Origin: Lagopus muta
Taxonomy: Eukaryota > Chordata > Aves > Galliformes > Phasianidae
DNA: 64,000 nt
NCBI RefSeq assembly: GCF_023343835.1
Contig: NC_064437.1
Location: forward strand, 10,381,001 to 10,445,000
Direction: 5' to 3'
Both the position numbers and the translations under genes were made by a program. This document shows, in pieces, positions 25,601 to 37,644 of this stretch. Position 1 is the stretch's first letter, and each line of letters opens with the position of its first letter. The notes below the pieces were generated by a model. The model searched no databases. It was not told the origin of the DNA and worked only from the letters and a program-made list of their open reading frames with translations.

Positions 25601-28600
25601 TACATCAGAAAATCATCCCTTGGGTTTCCTGCTCTTCCTTTTACTGTTCATCACTAATAAAGCCTGCTCTAATGTTGCCATTCTCCTCTCTCAGTTGGGC
25701 CTCTGAATATTCTGTTGTATCCCTGCAGAATGCAACAGAAAAAAATGTTTCAGCTTGAGTAAGTCCAAGCCTGCACCAGAATCCCCTAGTCTACCATTAC
25801 AAAAAATGAATAGCAGTCAATCTAGGCATTCCCTTCAGAATGCCAGCCATGACAGAAACGTATAAGCACAACTGCTACGGAGTGGACTTCATATTTGGTA
25901 TTAATGTGCTATATTTCTGTTTTGGCTTGATTAAGAATCTGGGATCCAGGTATTTCCATGTTGTACACACTGTACACTAATTAGCCTGGTTGTTGAGCAG
26001 TAAAACAATCACAAGTCTTGTACAGTGAGGAAATTACTGATCTCAGAAATAGAACATCCAAGATAAAATGCCCACGTGCGCATTCTTCTGGTCACGAGTG
26101 CAGTTTAGACAAACTTTTGTTCTACTCTGCCTATATGACACACGTGCCTTTTTTCCTTTTACCCTGCACTCTGATAATCCCTGCTCATCACGTTACTTGC
26201 AGGTCCAAATTCTTTGTGTTCTTGCAGATGGTGATAAATGCATTCACAACATAATCTAATGCATTTCCTGAAGATTCTAGTTACACTTGTTGCAGTCTAA
26301 CCTAGGTCTCGCATCTCCTTGGCATGTTTATTCATCAGCTCAGATACTTGAAGCTGGTGTTGCATTTCCTGATCGTCTTTCTCTGCCTGTAAAATCTGGG
26401 AGGAAAAAAACCAAAAACATAAACAAAAAAAAATCTCAAAAGCTTAAAAAAAAGCAAAACAATCTAAATCCTTTGTATTTTTGCCAAGGGTGGAGAACAC
26501 ACACACAACAGAATGATGTTTGAAATCTCTCACTAGAAAAGCATGCCATGTAGTATTAAGCTGGGTTGTCCCAGAGATTCACCATGAAAAATTAGAATAC
26601 TAAGGAAAGCTGAAGAAAAGTTGCAATGGAGTTGATATAATACAGGGCATTGTATAATCCTAAGCTAACAAGAAAAGTTTGTGAGTCACAAAAGCCTCCA
26701 CTTTTCTGCGTGTGCCTGCTTGAGGAAAATACATTGTTCTGCAAATTGTTGTGCAGATACCAAAATCCAAGCTGCTCACTTGGAGCAACTTTGAAGCCCT
26801 AGAGCACTGACATTTGCATGGAATGACAAAACTAGGCAAAAGCAAGGTTTGAATGCCGTTTGCTTGCATGTTCTACTACCACTGCAAACTACTTCATCTT
26901 CTAAAAAGACACAACCGGAAAGGATGAGTGAGAAAATTCCCAGAAAATTCGGAGGGAGCCACCACAGGTTAATACATACTGATCCTCACAGAGGAAGTAC
27001 AACTTGCCTGAGTGGAACTTTTATTCACCTTCAAAAGCATTTGCTTGCAAGCCTATAATCAACCAGCCTAAAGAAGTTTCAGTGTAGCTAAGATAATAAC
27101 AATTCAGAAAAGACCTAAAGAAATGCAGAAAATTGGCACAGGTAAAATTCAGTTAAAGGAATGAATACATAAGATGTGAACAGGTGACCTTCTTAAAGGT
27201 TAAGCTATATAAAAATGAGGAAAAGTAGAGAAGTTTAAACTCTGGCTATTTAAATGCAGAAGAACAATGAGAAAAGCCTGAGAGCCTGAGGAACAACTCG
27301 AGGAAAACTTCAAAATCAGTAATTAAATTTCTCAAAAAAATCAAGATCAGAAACTCATCAGAACACTGGCAGAACCAACAGACAAGAGAGTTATAAAAGG
27401 AACACTTTTATAACAAGGCCATAGAATAACTAAAGTGATAAGTACCTCAGCAAGCTTTCTGTCTGGAATCTTACTTTATGTGGAGACAAACTGAAATACT
27501 TTCTGAAGGGACTATGTACAACTCAACAAAATAAATGCTAGCAAATCACGAGGATTGGATAATATTTATTGTAAAATGTGTTACTGAAAATAATAGAATT
27601 GAATCATGGCATATGTGGTATGTGATCTCTCACCTCAAGCCATTTGACTGACAGTGAAATTGCTATTGCATCATCTCCATTCTAACTCTACATAGGGTCC
27701 TGAAAATTACAGATCAACCATGTGGTGTATGCACTGGATAGGCAGAACAGAATTAGCAGGCACATATAAGAAAGACACTGGGAGAAATTATTGTGGCTTT
27801 TGTCTTTTAGCGAAGCTCTCCCTCGTGACCACAGAGAAACCAATATATGAAACAAACCAAGTATATGAACAGGAGAAATCCAGAGGATATAGTTTAATTC
27901 TGTTTTCAAAAAGCATACAAGACACTTCACTGAGTGTTTTTAAAAGTGCTAGGCAGCCAAAGCATAAAGAATAAGGCAGTAAAATGAACAACCATAGGAG
28001 GTGCAAGTTGCATGCGATAGAGCTTTTAAGGCACAGTCCCACTTCTACCCACAGATGATAGATCTTACTGATCCTTGGATGCAGGCAAAAGTTATTGCTG
28101 AAACTGTTCTCTCCCAGGTAGCCTCTTGCTTCCCCTCAGTACTTGCAAGATAGTTGACTCAAATAATAGGTTCATGCTTTACAAATATCAGGAACACCTT
28201 TGTTGGAACGGAATGTTGCATTCTTCAGATGCCTCGTGGCATTCATACATACATAATGCAAGCTTGAATTTAACTCAAAAGGGAAAGACTTAGTATTTGG
28301 AACTGCAGTGTGAATCATACCTGGTGTTTGTTTTTAAGGGATTCTAGCTCCTGAGTGAAAGTCTCTTCTAATTCCTTTATTTTTTCACGACAACTCATGT
28401 CCTTGAGACGTAACTTGTAATCGTTTTCTGTCTGTAGCTCTGACACACGAATTTGCAGGTCTAGCATTGCCCGATTCTATTAGGACATGGATGAGAAGAT
28501 ACTTTTAACAGAGAGATTATTTGCCATTAGCAGCAGTTTGTTAAGGATGCTTTAACTATTTCTGAAAGACAGCCTTAGAGAATTTTCACCAAGACAGACT

Positions 28601-31600
28601 ATTAAGTTTCAGAAGCAATTTCCTTTGTTATTTTACAAGACGGTATATAAAAATGCAGCTGATTCTCCACCACATTAAAACTGTCTACAAGTGACTGGAG
28701 AAGGTATTAGAGAAATGTCAAAACTCTTCTACATTTGCTGTTCATACAGTGCTGTTTGCATGTTAACGCTCAGCTACTTGCTGTAACCTCCTCTTGCAAA
28801 GAAAGCCATGCAAGTTCTCTTGACAAAGGGCCATACAGGCACACTTAGTCACAAACATCTTGCAAATGTAATTCACAAACTGCAAACTAGGAATCTTATG
28901 GTTCATATGCATAGGTTGCTCCTCCTACCTTCTCCTCTATATCGGATTTCATGATCAACACCTCCTCAGCATATTCAAATTCCTTTTCCCTTTTCAGTGT
29001 CATTCCCTTCTTACTGTATACTTTCCAGAAGAATACAGAGCCATCCTCTGAGGCGGTCAGCAAAAAGAGGTCATCATTTGATACAGACATCTTAGAAAGA
29101 AGAGACAGTGGAATGATAATAGAGACGAGGAAGAACAGCGACATTGTTTGATCTTACATCACATTTTGCTTCCCACCCGCTTATTCCCTGTTGTTTCTAC
29201 CACAGTCTGCAGTGGAAGTATTAACATAGCCCAACATCCTTTACTCCTGCTCCAGCCAGGTCCAGAAAACATTGGAAGGCAATGAAGATCCAGAGGAACT
29301 TGTGAAGACACTGGATCCACTTCTGTTCCCTAAGTTGTAGGAAGATTTAAAAAACCTGGAACAGACGACCTTCTAGATAGTCATAGCACAGACAGGCAAT
29401 TCATATCAAAATTCCAAAGGTCCTAAGCCTCTTTTCTCTGAGCAGTTGTTTGAGCAACAGATGGTTAAATCTTTCTCTTGAATTTGCATAAAAAACTCAC
29501 TGAGAAATATCTAGTAATAACTGCAGTCATCTGTTCCAGACCTCTTCTGACTGCATAGCTTGGCACAGAGTACCTGGGAGCTGACACAGCTTGTGAGTGA
29601 AGTGAAAGTATGGTTCTAGTAATTGCCTAGTATGTAGCCTACTGTTGGACTGTGCAGCTCCAAGTCAAGGTGCTGTATTTGACAGTGATATTTAAAACAC
29701 CAAAATCATCAGCAGTTTTAAGAAAGCAGAACACACGGGTTCCCAAAAGTGTACTGAAATATTTCATGGTTGGAACTTCCACTCACCCTGTCCCCATCTT
29801 TCATACGTTCTTCAATAGCCTTCTAGAAACACTACAGTTATCAGACTGTGCATTGCAATCTCTTGTTTACCCTGGCAGCAAATCATTTAATGCATGTATC
29901 TCATTCCTCCATCCATTCTCACAACAGATTTCCAAGCCCGCATAGTTTTATCTTCCTCTTTCCAGAAAAAGATATAACAAAGTTCTCCATCAGGAATATG
30001 CCTTGTTTTTTTCTAACCAAAACCTGCTTGTCTAGTAATGCCTATTTCTTAAGACAAGACTTCTGTGAATTCTCTAATCTTCACTTTCCAGAAGCACGCT
30101 CAACCTTAGAACATATTATGCTGTGAAAGGGGAAGGAGAATTGGTGCTAAATGAGATGAGTACAATTGGCATGGCAAAGAAGTATTCTGTGCTACCTTTG
30201 TAACAGCACCTGCGTGGGCTTGATACTCATTGAAATCCTGGCACAAAGGTAATGGGTACTTCATAGCTCGTACTGTCCCCAGAGATGTACCGACAAATAC
30301 CATGTCACCAGAATGAGAAACAGCTACTGCAGTGTAAACAGCATCAATGGCAGGCACTTCATGCTGGACCTAAAAAACCAAACCACAAAGAAATGTTACC
30401 ACCACATTGCGTTAAGTTTCCCAAAGCTATTTAATTACTTACTGCATGAGCAGCTGTCGTATTGCTGCCTGCAGCAAAGAAAGCAGTTAGGAGAATCTAC
30501 ATGTCTACAGGACAAAAAAATGTGTAGTAATATAATGTAAAATCATTAATGATAGTACTGAACTTTATACGTGTGCAGTCTTAAAATTTAAAGCCAAGTT
30601 CCACAAGTCAATCTCTTCTGAATAATGAAATGCTTATTGCATTCAATTTAGCATTGTTCCTAACAGAAAAACAAACAACCAAAACAAAACAAAAACCCCT
30701 GTGGTCTACGGAGGTATATCCAATACTGGAACTAATGTTTCAGCAAAAGATTTGATACAATATTGCAAAGTTAGTTTGCTGGACTAGAAGATTTTGAGGT
30801 AAATCAAGGTAAAATTAGAAAGATAAAAACTACAACAAAATCTCAAGTTTCATGGTGAAGGACATAAGAACACTAGAAAACAACCAGCAAATACTGTAGC
30901 AATCAAGAATGGGTTCCATGGATGATAAGGAAACCAAAGCATTAGCACCCTCCCTAAAGAACTTAGCAAAATCCCACAGCACAAGTTAGCTCACCGAAGA
31001 CTCGGAAATTTCTTTGAGAGTTTGGTCTGATCCAACAGCAAAGATGACTTTGGAATCAGAATGCAGGGCAATGCTGCTGTAGATGCAGGATGTGAGCACG
31101 CACTCCATCTCCCTTTTACCTGTTGATAAGTTCCACTCATACACAGCACCGTGTGTGTCACAGGAGAAGCATTTTGAATCATCTGCACTCCATTTAACTG
31201 CACATATCTGGCAAAAGCAAAACATGCAAGGGAGACAGCATGCAAGTTCCTTTAGTGGTAAACCCACAACTGCTTTGGAATCACATTTCTAGGTTTTTCT
31301 TAAAATAACTTTGATGTTTTTCAGCTAATTCCATTTCAGCATTAAAAAAAAACACCACAACATTTCAAATTACCTTATGATCACACTGACAAAAAAGCTT
31401 ATTTCTATAATATTCAGAGCAGTTCATAACAAGCAGCTCATCTCATTTTTATACTTCATTATTGGGATATTTTTCCTAGTTCTGCTATGTGCAAATCATT
31501 CTTCAGTGTAAGGACAGACTCTTCAGATTTATGTGGTGCACACATATACTAAATAGGAAAGCTGACTTTTTGTATTTGTAGCACTAATTCTGGGGTCCAT

Positions 31601-34600
31601 TCCTGATCAAAGATTGTACTTTACCTTTTCTAAATGCATCTCAAGAACTCATATTTAATGAGTTGTAGTGTTTAGGATTTGTTTACTAACCTTCCCGCTG
31701 TGTCCTTTTAAATTATTAGTATTCTCAAAGGTGGTACAGGAATAAATTTGAATCACATTTCCATTAACTGCAGCAAAAAGATGGCCTCCATTACTGAATG
31801 AGCACTACAAAGAGAAAATATCCACGCATTAGTGTAGATGCAGCGGATATAAAAAGTCGTGCAATGAATTCCAATGACATTATCTGATATCTGAACACTG
31901 TATAAGAAGAAAGCTGCATGACATAATCAGCATATTACCACTCTCATAGTTGGTGCTTTCCCCTATAAAATTCAGTCCTCTGGTATTTCTGACCAAACCC
32001 CTTCAATGGTTCCCAGGCCCACAGTTACACATCAGTCCAGGCTCATTTTCTGATAGGTGGAAACGTTCTCTTTGCTTTTATATCCTAAATCCTATAGGAT
32101 CTATCAGACAGGATGCTATCTTATGTCATGTTTTTCCCCACTGCGCTCCCCGGTCCCACACTTGAATCATTCCTTACCTCTCTACACTCTCTCACAGGAA
32201 AATCCTTGAAAACATGCATGTCCTCATATAGCACACTTATAAATCGTAGTTTGTCAGGAAACCCAACCAAACAGAAAAGGCCAGTGGGGTGAAGTGCTAC
32301 TGTGTATGCCTCCTCCCAGAACTCCTTGTACAGCTCCAAAGCGCTGAAAGAGAAAACCATTGTGCAGAATGGAACGGTGCAAACTCCCTATGAATGTTCC
32401 TGGAGATTCTTTTTCCAAAACACATTACAGCTTTACCACAAACCTTGAATAATAGAAAACGTCTTGGACTACTGGCACTACATTTCAAAGGCACCTCATA
32501 TCCATAGTGCCCAAAGCATGTCAATAAGACCATTCCTATCCCACACCACGTAAGACTTTTATCAAAACAACTCTGTTATTGACATGAAATTGATGCTGCT
32601 GACTGCTAAACACAATATATGAAAAAGCAGGAGGTAATAACAAACAAAAACAACTCTTTACTTTGTCTTGTAATTCCAGACACGAACAGATTTGTCCAGG
32701 GAACAAGTGGCAACAATGGGTCTTCGAATACAGACGTCCAGACCCGTGATTGAAGCAGAATGTAATGGGAAATGTAGATATTCAAAATGACTTGATTCTT
32801 CCTGAGAAAAATGATAACATTAAAAAAAAAAACAACAAATGTTTCCCTGTGGGCAGTAAATCAGGTAAGAAATCTATCACAACTCTTTGTGTAAGTAATC
32901 TAATAGGTCTGAGGAAGCCACTTCCTCCTGTCACTGCTCCTGCCTGAACATCCTTGAAACATAACAGCATTAGAATCATTTTAATATTATGATTAATTAT
33001 CAGGAAAAGTGCTGCAGGGAATATGTAAGCACCACAGATCTCATATACCAGCGAGAGCAGATCATAATTGGAGGTGTCCAAATAGACACAAGTTAGATAA
33101 ACAAATAAAATTGGACCTGAAAGGACTCAGTTAAGATCTTGTGGTCTGACAGATATTTAAAAACAATTATGTGCTGAATAATAAGCAAATTAATCAGGAT
33201 GTTTAACTATTCCATGCTGGATGTGAAGCACTGATGCAATTATAGAATGCATGCAGAAGGAGATTCCGTAACTGCAAAACCCTTCCCTATAGAGATCTTC
33301 TTAATATTACTTTATGCAGGTTAGTATTTAACTTCGTAAAGTCAATTTCATTACACGTTCAACTCCTGCCCTTGTATTATTTAATTCCATCAAAACAAGG
33401 AATGCTTTTTATGATGTTTGTCCTTCACAAAAAGGTTTCACTTCTAACTAGAACTTCAGGAACCATTATTTTGGAGTCAGATTAGCTTCCCAAGGCTGTT
33501 TCAGCTTTACTATGATGCTGAAGTTTCTGCATCTTACAGTATAGCATAAACTACTACAATTACACTAAAAATCCCTCAGTTAAAACCTTACTTACATGGT
33601 CTGATAGTGACATGCATCCCTAAATAGTCTTAGCAGTATTCTTTATCCCTCTACTGAATAGCATCTAGTGTGCACATAGAGAGGGATATAGAGAGGTGTT
33701 TCCAGAAGAGGCTACTAAAATACAGAAATACAGCACTCAGAGAAGCACACAGTGCACTTCAGAGGTGTGTTTTAAGGGTTCAGAGCCTAGCTGATAGATT
33801 TCAGGAGAACACATCACAGAAGGTGACACTGAAGGGTCTGTGCCTCTACAATACATCCCCTACTGGATAAGTTGGTTGTGGAATGTGTAAAGATTGCACT
33901 CACCTTCAAATAATCTGTGGAGGGCATAGTAAACATGTAAAGCTGATTTTTAGTTGTGCTAACAACTATGGCTTCCTCAGAGGGGCTGAAGCATATGCAT
34001 GTAATGTCCTGTCTGCCCAACAGCTTTGGCACAGTGGTGAACAGGTCCTGAGGAAGCTGCACAAGCAATGCATCCAATGGGGTATTTCAGGTCTCCATGT
34101 CCTAGCAGTAGGCATTCTTGCACTCACACACACACACACTTTTGCTGAAATACCATCTTAATGAGTATATATGCAGTATCAATAAGAATACTTGGATAGC
34201 AAATAGCATAAAAGTACTGCCAGGCAGGAATAGCATTCAAGATAACCAAAATGTGCCTTTAACATCTGAGCATCAGAGGATATTTCAGCAGTAATCTTAA
34301 GCACTTGAGTTAAAAAACAAATCGGTATCAAAAAGACATTAAGCAAAAAAAGTAGAAAGTGATAGAATAAAAACTGCCTGGAAACTGTGATCTCAGAATA
34401 ACCATTATTTGTACTGCATCATTCAGGCTGATAATACCTGAATTAGTGGCATCCTATTTGCAAAAGATTGATGGTCAACAGACCATCAGCTTCATCACTA
34501 AAGACTCATGAACTCCTCCTCCTGTAGACCTGAGCTCCTGTGTCCAGTCAGCCAGTGGATTCCAAGACACACCTCTCAAATACATGAGTTGGAGGCAGGC

Positions 34601-37542
34601 AGGTGCAAACCATATATACACCTATAGGTGCCTGGCAGAAAGTCTCTTATCTTGTAGACTTGAGGAATAATCGACTGTGGAAGCAGTAAGCTGGCTGACA
34701 GTAGAACACCTTTAAAAGAGCTTTCAATTTCTAGTGTAAAAGGTTTGGAAGTTGATGAAGATTTACTAAATATCCACAAGCAAAAAGGATTTTTATTCCC
34801 TTTTCTAACTTCTAGGATCTGACATGTAGGGAAGATATGACCTTCCAGGCCCAGAATGTAAAGGCTTGACCAGATCAGAGTAAAATGCCCTTATCCTGAT
34901 ACCACAGTAAGTCAGTACACACAGCTCCTATGGAACAATTAGAAATCTTACTAGATTATTTTAAGAGTGCATATGTCTTGCCAAAGCCATAATAAATATT
35001 TGAAGGGAAAGATGCATTGCCTTGGAAAAAAGCAAACAATCAGTCTAGTTTTTCATAACTGATGCAGCCTACTTCTTAGCTCCAATGCCTCCATAAATAG
35101 AGGTTTCTTAAAGGTTTCCAGAAGCTTAGCAACCTTAGCAACCATATTTCACATAAAGGTACATGGCGAGCTACCTTGCAAAAGTTCATCTGTCACTGAG
35201 TTTCAGTGTGAGCTCTGGCAAATCCCTTCCTTTTTACAACACTTAGCTCATGCTTATAATGGACTTCAATGTTGTGCTAAGAATTATTATTAATAATTGA
35301 ATCAGAAGCAGCCCTACTGCCCACAAAAACAGGCCTCTGCTTTGCAATTGCTTGCAAAAGCTTTTTTTCCCCTACCCAGATTTCTTGACTCTCCTTGTAG
35401 ACTTTCTTCTCGTTGGTCTTCTCAAACAGAAGAACCACTCCTGGGCTAGATGAACATGCAAAGCCTTTGGAATAAGCTACAACTGCAGATATTTGAGGCA
35501 GAGAATCCTGTAATGAACCACTGTCTTCAGAGGTTGGTTCACCAGCGACATCAGAACAACTGCAAGCAAGAAATGTATAAAGTCTTCAGAATAAAAGAGA
35601 CAAAACAAAAATGTTTATTAGCAGCATCAAAAATGTTATAACCTATTCATGAACTGGACAAGAAAGAAGTGAATGGCCTGCAACAAGTCTTCATGCACAA
35701 GTATTCTGCAAAGATTTACCTCTCATAATGTTTTGCTCGTGCACCTTCTTCCAGTTCCTTGGGTGGTTTTCTGTATTCTACATCTCTCTGCCAGAGCAGC
35801 TCTCCAGTTTCAAAGAGGAAAAGTTTGCCTGTGGCAGTGCCACATATAATTTCCTCCTCAGACAGCCAAGCATGGCACAGGTAGTTTTGTGGCTCTCCCT
35901 TTTGTAAATTTGTCTGCTTCAAAGCTCCTTCACTGTATTTAAAGAGTTTAAAAAAGCCATTTCCAGTAACACAAATCTGTGCATTGTCTTGAGGACTAAA
36001 GCTCACCTGTGGAACAAGAGAGAGAAATTATTTTACACAGCTATGTTTACTCTCAGGAATTATCATATGCAAGTATCATATTGTTCTAGAGAGGTACGAG
36101 ATACAGGAAAACAAACAAGGAAAAAAGTTTCACAGAAACGTAGAAGAAACTAAGAAATACACTTTGCACTTCTCCCCCTTTTGGAACTGTGTATATCAAT
36201 GTGAGACATGATGTTATGGATACATTAATTCTATTAATCTAAGAAGCCACCTGAATCACAGTATAATATGGGAGTTGTCTCTGCCCTTCAGGATCAAGCA
36301 AGGCAAAAACACATCTTCACTGCTCATTACCAGGTTTTCCAGGTAGAAAGGCACCATCCATTCTTAGAAGTCAGGAAGAATTTCTGTATTTCGGGAAAGG
36401 CAAACCTTACCCATAAAGTGTTTTAATTTGTGTAAATGGGTGTGTGCTGATGGATCCAGTGGACTAATCACCTCGATCCCCTATACAAGGACAGCAGGAG
36501 TAGCTAGACATGATTTTCCACACTTAATGGGACTATGGGCTGCACTTGTCTTCACGGTCACTCTCCTCTCGCCACAAACTGAGCTCACACACACAGCAGG
36601 CTGTCTGCTTGTAGACGTACCCCAGAAAAAAATGGCAGCTACCATCCAGCCTGTCCCCCTCGTGTTCACAAGCGCCCTTCAAAAATGGGAAATGGTTTTA
36701 AGTTGAGGGAGGGGAGATTTAGGTTGGATGTCAGGGGGAAATTCTTTACAGAGAGAGTGGTGAGGTGCTGGAACAGCTGCCCAGAGAGGCTGTGGATGCC
36801 CCATTCCTGGAGGCTCAAGGCCAGATTGGATGGGACCCTGGGCAGCCTGGTCTGGTATTAAATGGGGAGGTTGGTGGCCCTGCCTGTGGTGGGGGGGTTG
36901 GAGATTCGTGATCCTTGAGGTTCCTTCCAACCCTGGCCATTCTGTGATTTCTGTGATTCCCGCTGCCGGCGGCTCCCGGCGGCCGTTACCTGGCAGACAC
37001 CGCCTCCGGCGGCCTCGAGGCGCACCGCGGCCAGCAGCCGCTGCTTCTCCCACAGCCACAGGACGAGGCGCGGCTCGGGAGGGCCGGTGGCCGCGGCCAG
37101 ATGCCGGCCGTCGGGGGAGAAGGCCAAGGCCAGCGCCTCTCGCGCCGGCAGCTCGGCGGCAGTCAGCGTCCTCCGCAGCCGTGGCGGCCCCTCCGTCAGC
37201 TCGTACACCGTCAGGGCCGGCTCCTCCTCCGCCGTCTCGGAAACGGCCAGGTACCGCCGGCTGCGGCTGACGGCCAGCGCCCGCACGCCCCGGCTCTTCT
37301 CGCGGCCTGCGGGGAGGAGAAGGGATAGGGATCGGATCGGGTCGTGGGCGGGCGGCGGCGACGGGGCCAGGCGGGGTGCCGGCACCTGGGATGAACTTGT
37401 GCCATCTCTGCTCGGTGTGGAACTGCGCGAGGGCCGCACCCGCCGCGTGCAGCACCAGCCGCTCCTGCAGGAAGCAGACGCCGCCGGACACGCCGGGTCG
37501 GCAGCCGAACACGGCCGCGGGCCGCGCCGCCACCGACGCCAT
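16669..37542 (-). CDS. CFAP57: Cilia- and flagella-associated protein 57 (WDR65), 22 coding exons
   Basis: Exons: 37542-37386, 37306-36990, 36006-35720, 35559-35376, 34056-33904, 32801-32662, 32343-32178, 31804-31691, 31207-30995, 30369-30196, 29090-28929, 28476-28321, 26395-26302, 25407-25217, 24172-23999, 22659-22501, 22091-21948, 20847-20731, 20323-20189, 20105-19962, 17267-17141, 16880-16669. All are GT-AG and in phase; 3720 nt give 1239 aa (human about 1250). Exons 1-11 (to about residue 689) encode WD40-type beta-propellers, with 'SFSPQDN', 'CFSPSEE', '[14 protein letters not shown]' and '[14 protein letters not shown]'. Exons 12-22 are charged coiled coil, for example '[16 protein letters not shown]' and 'VIKSLEKDI'. 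It is an axonemal protein of motile cilia, known to act in inner-dynein-arm assembly. It is divergent from EBNA1BP2, with an X-box just upstream. Exons 1-2 are extremely GC-rich and the rest AT-rich. Confidence 0.95.
34125..34139. repeat. Short (CA)n microsatellite
   Basis: An alternating CA tract lies in CFAP57 intron 4, 69 bp upstream of the exon 5 acceptor on the minus strand. Confidence 0.8.
36682..36958 (+). repeat. CR1 LINE 3' fragment in CFAP57 intron 2
   Basis: The segment carries the CR1 3' blocks 'TGGAACAGCTGCCCAGAGAG', 'GGATGCCCCATTCCTGGAGG' and 'GACCCTGGGCAGCCTGGTCT', and ends with 'CCTTCCAACCCTGGCCATTC' plus a TGTGATTTCTGTGATTC tail. It points to the plus strand, antisense to CFAP57. 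Its 3' tail ends only about 30 bp from the exon 2 splice donor. Confidence 0.92.
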
Positions 37543-37644
37543 GACGCGTCCGCCGTCGCCGTGGCAACCGTGGCTCCGCGGCCGCCGGAAGTGACGGCGG
37601 CGCGCGTGCGCGTGCCCGGAAGTGGCGGCGGCAGAAGCGGCGGC
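37543..37644. promoter_or_regulatory. Bidirectional promoter CFAP57 / EBNA1BP2 (102 bp between start codons)
   Basis: The two start codons face away from each other with 102 bp between them, so both 5' UTRs and the core promoters must overlap or lie inside the genes. The spacer is GC-rich without a TATA box. It holds an X-box (37555-37568) and a 'CCGGAAGT' ETS-type site (37584-37591), with a second CGGAAGT at 37617-37623. ETS sites are common in ribosome-biogenesis promoters. Confidence 0.8.
37555..37568. promoter_or_regulatory. RFX X-box for CFAP57
   Basis: GTCGCC-GT-GGCAAC fits the X-box consensus GTNRCC-N(0-3)-RGYAAC at every position. It sits 12 bp upstream of the CFAP57 ATG. RFX factors acting through X-boxes are the established activators of ciliary genes. 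Confidence 0.72.
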
